Positions 1 through 5,115 of a stretch of DNA of 9,827 nucleotides are shown in pieces (positions within the stretch are counted from its first letter, which is position 1; the number at the start of each line of letters is the position of its first letter). Below the pieces are notes generated by a model. That model was not told where the DNA came from and ran no database searches. It was given only the letters and a program-made list of their open reading frames with translations. Made by a program: the position numbers and the translations under genes. The stretch is from JAGDXZ01 sp049966915 (GTDB lineage: Archaea > Micrarchaeota > Micrarchaeia > Micrarchaeales > CABMGC01), in assembly GCA_049966915.1 (NCBI GenBank), contig JBMFTS010000028.1:1-9827 (forward strand), written 5' to 3'.

Positions 1-132
1 TTGGTAGAGGTTCGCGCTGCTGCACGCGTGATTGTGCAGCGTTACGGGCACACCCTAAAGTTTGCAAAACACCCGGTTGCGCTCGTAATAAAGCAGATTA
101 AAGGTTTTACATGCTGGCTAGCTACTTGTTGA
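1..132 (+). CDS. possible 3' end of an unidentified gene (partial)
   Basis: Frame 1 is open from the window edge to a TGA at 130-132, giving 43 residues. The segment is rich in Val, Ala, Lys and Arg, includes the stretch QRYGHTLKFAKHP, and uses codons like those of its neighbours (for example ATA for Ile). It would converge with the beta-propeller gene, overlapping that gene's stop by 15 nt. I do not recognise a family. The other plus frames are interrupted early or give Cys-rich unlikely peptides. The open stretch is short enough to be chance, so confidence is low. Confidence 0.35.
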   Translation: MVEVRAAARVIVQRYGHTLKFAKHPVALVIKQIKGFTCWLATC

Positions 133-1437
133 CTTTTTCAATAATTGTTCCAGGCTTACAGACATCACGCGTCCGTCGTTCCCGCCTAGTATGACTTCAT
201 TCCTAGTTAGGACAAGAGGAAAAGAAGAATGAGGAACGGCCATTACTTGATTTATTAACGCCCCGGTGCTCGCATTTATGGCATATACCACTCCATTTTT
301 GCACGCAATGATGGCTGCGTTGTCATAAAATGTGGGCCCGGAATTGCAGCTGCCTGTTGAAAACGCCCAAAGCACTTTGCCATTCAGCGGAGAAAAAGCC
401 ACAAGTAATCCCAAAGAAGTGGAGTCCGAATATCCAATGCCATTATATATTTCTATGGCAGACATTGATTGTCCTCTGCCACTTGGCACAATGTTAGATA
501 TTTTTGGAGGCACAATTACCGGAACCTGCTCGCTTGCGTTTACTTCGCTAGTTTCCCACATAATTTTGCCTGTGCTCATGTTCATTCCGACTAGTGTCTG
601 ATTTGAATATAAGCTGTTGTTCAAAAAGCCAGAAATCACTATGCCATTATATATTGCAGGTTCTATGTCTGCCATGCCCCCTTCTGCCTGCGTAAAATTG
701 TCAATCCAGTCAATTTTTCCAGTAGAAACATTCACAGCATAAAACGAATAGGAATTAGTATAACCGGCGCCGAAGTAAGCCGTGCCTTTAACTATGTGAG
801 GCGATGACATCATGTCGGGAAGGGCGTTTTTGATGTAAATGACATTGCCGTTACTTGCATTGATGAGGTAATAGCCAGCGCCATAGGCGCCAAAAAGCAA
901 GCCATTCACGAGTGTCGGGGTTGGCATGGTCTCCTCTTTTCTGCTGAATATCCAAATTATGTTGCCTGTCGTGTCGTTAAGTGCTACTAGGCCGTTTTTA
1001 TTGTTGCTATTGGCCATTCCTAATCCAACTATTATTGCGCCTTTGTATGTTATCGGTTGGCTCATGACACCATCGCTCATTTGTTTGCGCCACAAAACCC
1101 TCCCTGAAGACACGTTTACCGCTATTACTGATTCGTTTGCGCTATCATTAAACTGGAAAGGATTGAAAGTTGTAATAAACAGCGTGTTTCCTATTAGGCT
1201 CATTGCGCCTATTCTCGTGTCGGGAAAGTCCAAATTGATTTGAGGTGTGGTTTCATTAACAAAATAAATGTTGCTCGAATTGTTGCAGTAGGAATATACG
1301 CCAATGTTGCTCTTTTTGTACGGCCGCACGACTAACTTGCCTAGAAACAAAATCGCCAACAAAAGTATAATCAAGATAAGCAGCAGCTGCTTGTGTGTTT
1401 TTATCTTTTGTCTGCGCTCCTTGTGCCCTTGTTTCAT
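118..1437 (-). CDS. membrane-anchored PQQ-like beta-propeller protein, probably extracellular
   Basis: A 439-residue protein. Residues 1-16 are Lys/Arg-rich, 17-37 form one hydrophobic helix with no obvious signal-peptidase site, and the rest is soluble, so an N-in/C-out signal anchor is likely. The ectodomain has seven copies of a blade-end turn of the type A-[VLI]-N-x-[ST]-x-G-x-[IV]-x-W near residues 112, 158, 197, 240, 290, 353 and 392, typical of PQQ/WD40-like propellers (COG1520-like; in bacteria BamB is a relative). No PQQ-enzyme catalytic residues are evident, so a binding or scaffold role is likelier than a dehydrogenase. I count 15 N-x-S/T sequons, most at blade turns. A longer reading to an ATG at 1536 exists, but a TATA box lies inside that extension, 25 nt before the ATG at 1437, so I use 1437. 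Substrate or partner is unknown. Confidence 0.85.
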   Translation of the reverse strand: MKQGHKERRQKIKTHKQLLLILIILLLAILFLGKLVVRPYKKSNIGVYSYCNNSSNIYFVNETTPQINLDFPDTRIGAMSLIGNTLFITTFNPFQFNDSANESVIAVNVSSGRVLWRKQMSDGVMSQPITYKGAIIVGLGMANSNNKNGLVALNDTTGNIIWIFSRKEETMPTPTLVNGLLFGAYGAGYYLINASNGNVIYIKNALPDMMSSPHIVKGTAYFGAGYTNSYSFYAVNVSTGKIDWIDNFTQAEGGMADIEPAIYNGIVISGFLNNSLYSNQTLVGMNMSTGKIMWETSEVNASEQVPVIVPPKISNIVPSGRGQSMSAIEIYNGIGYSDSTSLGLLVAFSPLNGKVLWAFSTGSCNSGPTFYDNAAIIACKNGVVYAINASTGALINQVMAVPHSSFPLVLTRNEVILGGNDGRVMSVSLEQLLKKSTSS

Positions 1438-1457
1438 AAATAAAAGTAATGCACGAG

Positions 1458-1467
1458 AATTTATAAG
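1458..1467 (-). promoter_or_regulatory. TATA box of the beta-propeller gene
   Basis: On the minus strand this reads CTTATAAATT, centred about 25 nt upstream of the ATG at 1437. That spacing puts transcription initiation at or next to the start codon (leaderless mRNA) and argues against the longer start at 1536. Confidence 0.6.
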
Positions 1468-1550
1468 TTTTTCAGGCGCTGGCAACCTCGGTGCGCAACA
1501 GCAGGGCGCGCATAATCGAAATGAGCGAATCCGCACAATTCCCGAATTAT

Positions 1551-1569
1551 GCCATGCGCAGTGCGTGGC
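1551..1569. repeat. 19-nt imperfect palindrome downstream of the PPOX gene
   Basis: The sequence GCCATGCGCAGTGCGTGGC can fold into a short stem (G-C, C-G, C-G, A-T, T-G, G-C, C-G) around a five-base loop. It lies about 40 nt beyond the stop of the minus-strand SOD-PPOX operon and upstream of the propeller promoter. It could be a terminator stem (but no T tract follows) or an operator. Nearby, GCATAAT at 1510-1516 is repeated inverted at 1546-1552. I see no gene in 1468-1606. Confidence 0.3.
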
Positions 1570-1606
1570 AACACACAGTGAGAGTAAGCATCGGCAAGTT
1601 CGCAGG

Positions 1607-1990
1607 TTATGGCTTAGTCAAGACCACGTGCAACGGCTCTATCTTTAGCATTATTCTGTCGCCATGCTGCCTGTAGTTTGTTCCTATGTACTTTTGCGCA
1701 AGCTTGTCTATGTGTTCCTCTGCGCCTTCCTTGATCAATTCAACAACCCTGCCTCTTACGAAAAGAGCGTCATAAGGGTCGCTCATGTTGAATATGCTTA
1801 AAGCCACTCTCGGATCCCTTCTCACATTTCTAGTTTTCACTCTGTTCTCGGTGGTGTTTATTATTATGAAATCGCCGTCGTGGTCTATCCACGTTGTTGT
1901 GACATGAGGCGAGCCATCCTTCATCAGAGTAGCTATATTGGCAAAATTCTTTCCCTCCATAATTTTCTTTGCCTTTTCTGGCAGCTCCAT
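1607..1990 (-). CDS. PPOX-class FMN/F420-type split-barrel oxidoreductase
   Basis: A 127-residue protein with the pyridoxamine-phosphate-oxidase-like split beta-barrel pattern: residues 16-35 (FANIATLMKDGSPHVTTTW), a strand at 40-46, the basic K52-T-R-N-V-R-R segment that in relatives binds the cofactor phosphate, and V62-A-L-S-I followed by G80-R-V. Length and motif order fit the F420/FMN-binding Rv1155-like family, which acts as small cytoplasmic homodimeric reductases. Whether the cofactor is FMN, F420 or something else cannot be read from the sequence; no F420 biosynthesis gene is in view. It starts 12 nt after the SOD stop with a good Shine-Dalgarno site, so co-transcription with SOD and a redox-protective role are likely. 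The substrate is unknown. Confidence 0.85.
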   Translation of the reverse strand: MELPEKAKKIMEGKNFANIATLMKDGSPHVTTTWIDHDGDFIIINTTENRVKTRNVRRDPRVALSIFNMSDPYDALFVRGRVVELIKEGAEEHIDKLAQKYIGTNYRQHGDRIMLKIEPLHVVLTKP

Positions 1991-1994
1991 TACG

Positions 1995-2001
1995 TCACCT
2001 T
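1995..2001 (-). promoter_or_regulatory. ribosome binding site of the PPOX gene
   Basis: AAGGTGA on the minus strand, 4 nt before the ATG at 1990, sits in the 12-nt gap after the SOD stop. It supports re-initiation within an SOD-PPOX operon, in contrast with the leaderless first genes elsewhere in the window. Confidence 0.6.
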
Positions 2002-2002
2002 G

Positions 2003-2641
2003 TCAGAGATATTTTTCAAGCCTTTTTTCAGCGTCGTCCCAGTTTACCACGTTCCACCAGTTTGATATGTAATCTGCTCTCTTGTTCTTGTACTGCAAAT
2101 AATATGCGTGCTCGAATTCGTCCACTATTAGCACGTTAGGCATTTCTGCCACGTGGTTCATGAAGTGGTTTTCGACTGTTATTATCTGCAAATTGCCGTT
2201 TTCGGTATCATAGTCGAGCAGGGCCCAGCCAGTGCCAGGGTTGGAGTTCGCGGCTTCTGTGAAAAGCTTTTTGAACTTTTCAAAGCTGCCATACTGCTGG
2301 TTTATGAGATCGGCAAGTTTGCCGCCCGGCGTACCTCCGCCTTTCCCGTTAGGCGCCATGTTGTTCCAGTATGCCGTGTGGAGCTTTGCCCCGTTTATAT
2401 TGAACGTTATGCTCCTGATGATGCCATGTATGTCATAACTTGTAACGTCGCCTTTTATTATGCCGTTTAGCCTGTCTATCAGCGCGTTTGCCCCATTGAC
2501 ATAGCCCTTGTGGTGCGCATTGTAGTGCACGTCCATTATATCCTTGCTTATGTAAGGCTCCAGCGCGTCGAGCTTGTATGGCAACGGCGTAAGTTCGTAT
2601 TTGTTAAGGCCTTTTATCTGTGATTCTTCGTTTTCAGCCAT
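2003..2641 (-). CDS. sod: superoxide dismutase, Fe/Mn family
   Basis: A 212-residue cytoplasmic enzyme that converts superoxide to oxygen and hydrogen peroxide. Metal ligands are visible as H39 (in VHYNAHHKGY), H88 (in LHTAYWNNM), D174 and H178 (in DEFEHAYYLQY); the second-shell H43 and Y47 are also present. The second-sphere pair is G84 with H159 (ENHFMNH), rather than the Gln of E. coli Fe- or Mn-SOD; from memory this Gly/His arrangement and the whole sequence are close to the Sulfolobus tetrameric Fe-SOD, so iron is the likelier metal, though specificity is not settled by sequence. About 13 polar residues precede the conserved K14-Y-E-L start of the fold. A GTGAT Shine-Dalgarno lies just before the ATG and a TATA box 35 nt upstream. 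The PPOX gene follows in the same operon. Confidence 0.95.
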   Translation of the reverse strand: MAENEESQIKGLNKYELTPLPYKLDALEPYISKDIMDVHYNAHHKGYVNGANALIDRLNGIIKGDVTSYDIHGIIRSITFNINGAKLHTAYWNNMAPNGKGGGTPGGKLADLINQQYGSFEKFKKLFTEAANSNPGTGWALLDYDTENGNLQIITVENHFMNHVAEMPNVLIVDEFEHAYYLQYKNKRADYISNWWNVVNWDDAEKRLEKYL

Positions 2642-2671
2642 GTGATCACTGCATGATTTTGCCTGTTAATT

Positions 2672-2680
2672 CTTATATTG
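2672..2680 (-). promoter_or_regulatory. TATA box of the SOD-PPOX operon
   Basis: CAATATAAG on the minus strand is centred about 35 nt before the SOD ATG, predicting a short leader of about 9 nt that contains a GTGAT ribosome binding site (within GTGATCAC at 2642-2649). It stands back-to-back with the promoter of the COG1395-like regulator. Confidence 0.5.
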
Positions 2681-2711
2681 CTATTCTAATTTTCGGTTTT
2701 AGGAAAGGCAA

Positions 2712-2720
2712 ATAATATAT
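2712..2720 (+). promoter_or_regulatory. TATA box of the COG1395-like regulator
   Basis: ATAATATAT preceded by a purine-rich AGGAAAGGCA (possible BRE) is centred about 28 nt before the ATG at 2744. This favours that ATG, in a leaderless transcript, over an in-frame TTG at 2735. Confidence 0.55.
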
Positions 2721-2743
2721 CTATTGGCTACGTATTGAATTAC

Positions 2744-3613
2744 ATGCGCAAGCAGGATCTAACTAGGAAGATTGCAAAGGAGCTTGCAGGCATGGGCTTT
2801 GCAGTGGCCGAAGCCAGCGGCATAAGGTCTTGCGTAGACATAATAGCGCAGAACAAGAACACAAAGCTGGTGATAAAGGCAGTGCGCAACATTGACGCCG
2901 TAAGCGCCGAAGAAGCCGAAATGCTCAAGCGCGTAGCGTCGTTCATAGGCGCCACTTCAGTGATCGTCGGCACCAATTCGCAAAACGGCATACTGAAGAA
3001 AGGCGTGAGCTATTTCAGGTTCGCCATAAGGTGCGTCAACGCCGCTGAAGTAGATTCGATAGCGGACGCAAGTGTTTCATACGTGGCGTCGAAGGCGGTG
3101 GGCGTGAAGGTTCTGCTGAATGGCACAAGGCTCAGGCAGCTCAGGCAGCTAAGCGGGCTTTCGCTTGGCGAGCTGGCGCAGCTTGCCGGCGTGTCTGCCA
3201 GCACAATATACAAGCGCGAAAAGGGCTACGCGTTCGTTTCGCTTGGCACGGCAAGGAAGCTCGAGGCGATTTTCGGCGAGAAGCTGGCGCTTGCCAGCGA
3301 AGTTGAGCAGGCCCGTTCAGATGTGGCGCGCAAGAACATAGGCAAGAGCTCGGTAGTGGCAATAGAGCTTGACAACGCTCCGTTCGGCATGCTAGCCAAG
3401 CAGAACAACTACTACGCCGTGGGCTACGAGTCTGACGCGCGTACAATGGCAAAGAAGGCCTTGTTCTTCAAGTCACTGCAGGAATCGCTTGAAAACAGCA
3501 TACCGTTCTTCGTGAGCAGCAGCAAAAAAAACGTGGAAGGCGTAAAGGCAATAACTAGGAAGCAGCTGGAAAGCGTGCGATCTGAAAGCGAGCTGCTGGA
3601 CCTCGTGGACTAA
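2744..3613 (+). CDS. archaeal HTH transcriptional regulator, COG1395-like
   Basis: A 289-residue protein with three parts. Residues 1-100 resemble the nuclease-like alpha/beta domain of this family (V31-D-I-I-A then K41-L-V-I-K-A, the layout of a PD-(D/E)xK fold, but I see no full catalytic set). Residues 128-180 are an Xre/Cro-type helix-turn-helix (RLRQLRQLSGLSLGELAQLA then GVSASTIYKREKG). Residues 203-289 form the family's C-terminal domain, with F242-F-K and I253-P-F-F-V. The layout matches the conserved archaeal 'putative HTH-type transcriptional regulatory protein' family, whose targets are largely unknown. It is divergent from SOD-PPOX, sharing a 102-nt promoter region, so regulation of that operon is possible but unproven. 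An in-frame TTG 9 nt earlier is a weaker start. Confidence 0.8.
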   Translation: MRKQDLTRKIAKELAGMGFAVAEASGIRSCVDIIAQNKNTKLVIKAVRNIDAVSAEEAEMLKRVASFIGATSVIVGTNSQNGILKKGVSYFRFAIRCVNAAEVDSIADASVSYVASKAVGVKVLLNGTRLRQLRQLSGLSLGELAQLAGVSASTIYKREKGYAFVSLGTARKLEAIFGEKLALASEVEQARSDVARKNIGKSSVVAIELDNAPFGMLAKQNNYYAVGYESDARTMAKKALFFKSLQESLENSIPFFVSSSKKNVEGVKAITRKQLESVRSESELLDLVD

Positions 3614-3624
3614 TGCCGAATATC

Positions 3625-4482
3625 TCAGACAAGATACAATATGACGTTGCCGAACGCGAAGGAAACGATGGCGCCTATAAGTATGAATAGGGTGAATGGC
3701 GCTGCGTTTTTATATACTGGCAGATTTCTGCTTGAGCCCTTCAGCTTTGCCACCATTTCCTTGGTTATCAGCCTGTCGAACTTCGGATACCTTTTCTTGA
3801 AATAGGCTATGTCAGACCTGTTCATGAGGTTTATCGCTATTATGTCGCCTTCGTCAAGCCTGCTCACAGGCACCCTGGCTGTCATGCTGCTTGTTATTTC
3901 TTCTTCGTAAGCCAGCGTTATCGCGGAAGGCACGCCAATAATCAGTATTATGAGCAGTCGCAACAGGCCAATGCCGAAAAGCACGTACATGAAAAGCAAA
4001 AGCATCAAGTACATTGCAAGCAGCAGCACTCCAAGCATCTTGTACACGCGCTGCGTCTTCGCCCTTTGCCTGTTTTTGTTGCGCTTTATCAAAAGATAAT
4101 ATATAGGCACTATCCATATTGCAGCTATGCCGGCGGAGATGAATAGTGACACTACGAAAGGTATGCCAAGCTGCGCAACGCCAGAGAACCACGGCTTAGG
4201 CTGTATTGGCATTATCAGGCTAAGCGCTGTGAGCTCCATGAAGTCTCCGGCGCCCCAGAAACCGGCTTTGTATATCACATAGCCGACTCCAAGTATGAAC
4301 GCGGCTATGAGCACGCTTTCGTAGATTATGCCGACAGGATAAGTAAGAGTGAAAAGCGCGCCTATTGCCAGCGAGGCATAAACAAACGCGTCTGGAATTT
4401 CCCTCTTGTTGAACACGTCAAAAACTGCGTAAAGCACGGCTATCGCGACGAGCACAAGCACTCTGAGCAGCTGGAGCATCAT
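3625..4482 (-). CDS. prepilin/preflagellin peptidase, family A24 (FlaK/PibD-like)
   Basis: A 285-residue polytopic membrane protease that would remove class III signal peptides from archaeal pilins or archaellins. The catalytic aspartates are recognisable: D22 in FDVFNKREIPD at the end of the first helix, and D80 in the GxGD motif (G77-A-G-D80). Hydrophobic helices lie at about 3-20, 32-47, 52-71, 103-130, 148-190 and 262-284. A soluble stretch at about 203-258 has L210-D-E-G-D-I and ends at A256-P-F, matching the C-terminal domain of longer archaeal A24 members. Two ATGs (4482 and 4479) are adjacent. The gene is alone: no pilin, archaellin or secretion ATPase is in the window. A palindromic TATA box lies 34 nt upstream. 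It ends 11 nt from the convergent regulator gene. Confidence 0.85.
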   Translation of the reverse strand: MMLQLLRVLVLVAIAVLYAVFDVFNKREIPDAFVYASLAIGALFTLTYPVGIIYESVLIAAFILGVGYVIYKAGFWGAGDFMELTALSLIMPIQPKPWFSGVAQLGIPFVVSLFISAGIAAIWIVPIYYLLIKRNKNRQRAKTQRVYKMLGVLLLAMYLMLLLFMYVLFGIGLLRLLIILIIGVPSAITLAYEEEITSSMTARVPVSRLDEGDIIAINLMNRSDIAYFKKRYPKFDRLITKEMVAKLKGSSRNLPVYKNAAPFTLFILIGAIVSFAFGNVILYLV

Positions 4483-4511
4483 GCAATTGCCTTTCTTTTT
4501 TGTACATAATG

Positions 4512-4519
4512 TTTATAAA
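4512..4519. promoter_or_regulatory. palindromic TATA box, possibly bidirectional
   Basis: TTTATAAA is its own reverse complement. It is centred about 34 nt before the minus-strand peptidase ATG at 4482, and about 27 nt before position 4543 on the plus strand, where the first strand of the candidate structured RNA begins. The same element could therefore serve both directions. Confidence 0.5.
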
Positions 4520-4542
4520 TGCTTAGCAACAAAAAGGTTATG

Positions 4543-4676
4543 TTGTTTGGAAGTGTGCAGTATGCAACGCATGTCTGCCATGTGGGTCTTTAAGCACGTC
4601 GCTACACAGGCAGTCATAGCTAGGTATTTGGGCTGCACACCTGGTATTAAGCTGCCTGTATAAGGGCGCCAAACAA
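4543..4676 (+). ncRNA. candidate structured small RNA or structured 5' leader (unidentified)
   Basis: The 219-nt gap between the peptidase start and the winged-helix gene has no convincing ORF but strong self-complementarity. TTGTTTGG (4543-4550) pairs perfectly with CCAAACAA (4669-4676) and closes the element. Inside, 4557-4565 pairs with 4569-4578 (9 pairs, one bulge, loop AAC); 4580-4584 pairs with 4595-4599; ACAGGCAG (4606-4613) pairs with CTGCCTGT (4652-4659), and this arm continues as 4616-4625 with 4639-4647 (9 pairs, one bulge). All are nested, giving a four-way junction. A fourth perfect 8-mer, GTGTGCAG (4553-4560) with CTGCACAC (4633-4640), would form an alternative or pseudoknotted pairing. 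A TATA box lies about 27 nt before the first stem and a T5 run follows the last. I cannot match it to RNase P, SRP RNA, 5S rRNA, tRNA or box C/D RNA. It may be a free RNA or a leader of the downstream regulator. Confidence 0.45.
4658..4665 (+). promoter_or_regulatory. possible TATA box of the winged-helix gene
   Basis: GTATAAGG is centred about 40 nt before the ATG at 4702, which would give a leader of about 15 nt containing the GGGTG ribosome binding site. It overlaps the 3' arm of the candidate RNA, so it competes with the idea that the regulator is read from the promoter at 4512. Confidence 0.35.
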
Positions 4677-4681
4677 ATGTG

Positions 4682-4686
4682 CTTTT
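4682..4686 (+). terminator. T5 run after the candidate RNA
   Basis: TTTTT follows 6 nt after the closing stem of the candidate RNA and 15 nt before the regulator's ATG. Short T runs end many archaeal transcripts. It could end a free RNA or act as an attenuator for the downstream gene. Confidence 0.35.
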
Positions 4687-4689
4687 TCT

Positions 4690-4694
4690 GGGTG
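4690..4694 (+). promoter_or_regulatory. ribosome binding site of the winged-helix gene
   Basis: GGGTG, 7 nt before the ATG at 4702. Its presence suggests this gene has a leader and is not leaderless, unlike most genes in the window. Confidence 0.45.
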
Positions 4695-4701
4695 TGTCCT
4701 T

Positions 4702-5013
4702 ATGCAGGTGCTACGCAGAGCTAGTGTTGTTTTCGAAGATTTGCCTAAACCAGAGTGGCTGTCGCTCATAATTGAGATCGGCTTCGATGAAATAGATACT
4801 GCAACAAGCTTTGTGGAATACTACTGCGAGAGCTACGGCGAAAGCAAAAGCAGCATATGGTATAGGCTCAAGAGGCTCAAGGAAATGGGCTTCCTTGACT
4901 TCGCAGAAAAAGGCGAGCAGCCAAGACCGCTGTCGCTTACTCAGCAGGGCAAGGAACTTCTTAGGCAGAGCCATGTGCGCGCGAGCCTTAAGGTCGCGCT
5001 CTACCAGGCATGA
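4702..5013 (+). CDS. small winged-helix DNA-binding protein
   Basis: A 103-residue protein. Residues 17-28 and 32-45 are helices, 49-63 (KSSIWYRLKRLKEMG) looks like the recognition helix, and 64-83 carry a wing of the form F-L-D-F..P-L-S-L-T-x-x-G, the usual ending of archaeal winged-helix transcription factors (PadR/ArsR/MarR-like superfamily). C42 is the only cysteine. No ligand-binding domain is present, so it is probably a small dimeric repressor or activator; its target is not evident. It sits between the candidate structured RNA and a strong terminator, which suggests a single-gene transcript and possible control through the leader. It is the nearest regulator to the aminotransferase gene that follows, but the terminator separates them. 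Confidence 0.75.
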   Translation: MQVLRRASVVFEDLPKPEWLSLIIEIGFDEIDTATSFVEYYCESYGESKSSIWYRLKRLKEMGFLDFAEKGEQPRPLSLTQQGKELLRQSHVRASLKVALYQA

Positions 5014-5044
5014 CTGCTTCATTCTAGGGCATGTGGGTGGGCAC

Positions 5045-5078
5045 AGGCCCCGTGCTGGCGCACGGGGCCTTTCTGTTT
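5045..5078 (+). terminator. strong hairpin terminator after the winged-helix gene
   Basis: AGGCCCCGTGC (5045-5055) pairs perfectly with GCACGGGGCCT (5060-5070) around the loop TGGC, and TTCTGTTT follows. An 11-bp GC-rich stem with a T-rich tail is the form of a bacterial intrinsic terminator. It separates the winged-helix gene from the aminotransferase promoter. Confidence 0.7.
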
Positions 5079-5084
5079 GGCAAG

Positions 5085-5094
5085 CTATATATTG
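5085..5094 (+). promoter_or_regulatory. TATA box of the aminotransferase gene
   Basis: CTATATATTG is centred about 27 nt before the ATG at 5116, as for a leaderless transcript. It lies inside the reading from an upstream in-frame TTG at 5077, which I therefore reject as the start. Confidence 0.6.
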
Positions 5095-5115
5095 CTTATT
5101 TGCAATTGTAAACGT

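Noticed and set aside
1438..1536. N-terminal extension of the propeller protein to an ATG at 1536
   Set aside because: The added residues are Cys/Pro/Arg-rich and unlike a signal sequence, and a well-spaced TATA box lies inside the extension.
2735..2743. TTG start for the COG1395-like regulator
   Set aside because: The ATG at 2744 is better spaced from the TATA box and is the commoner start codon.
3141..3452. 103-residue minus-strand ORF opposite the regulator gene
   Set aside because: It is a low-complexity Ala/Arg/Ser/Cys shadow of the regulator's codons.
4481..4663. 60-residue plus-strand ORF over the candidate RNA
   Set aside because: It starts inside the divergent peptidase start, has no ribosome binding site, and its sequence is not protein-like.
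4543..4676. RNase P RNA
   Set aside because: The order of the three 8-bp pairings recalls P1, P2 and P4 of RNase P RNA, but the universally conserved sequences of the two P4 strands (GGAAAGUC-like and ACAGAA-like) are missing, and the RNA is shorter than canonical archaeal forms.
5077..5115. TTG start for the aminotransferase
   Set aside because: It would place the TATA box inside the coding sequence and adds residues absent from the family.
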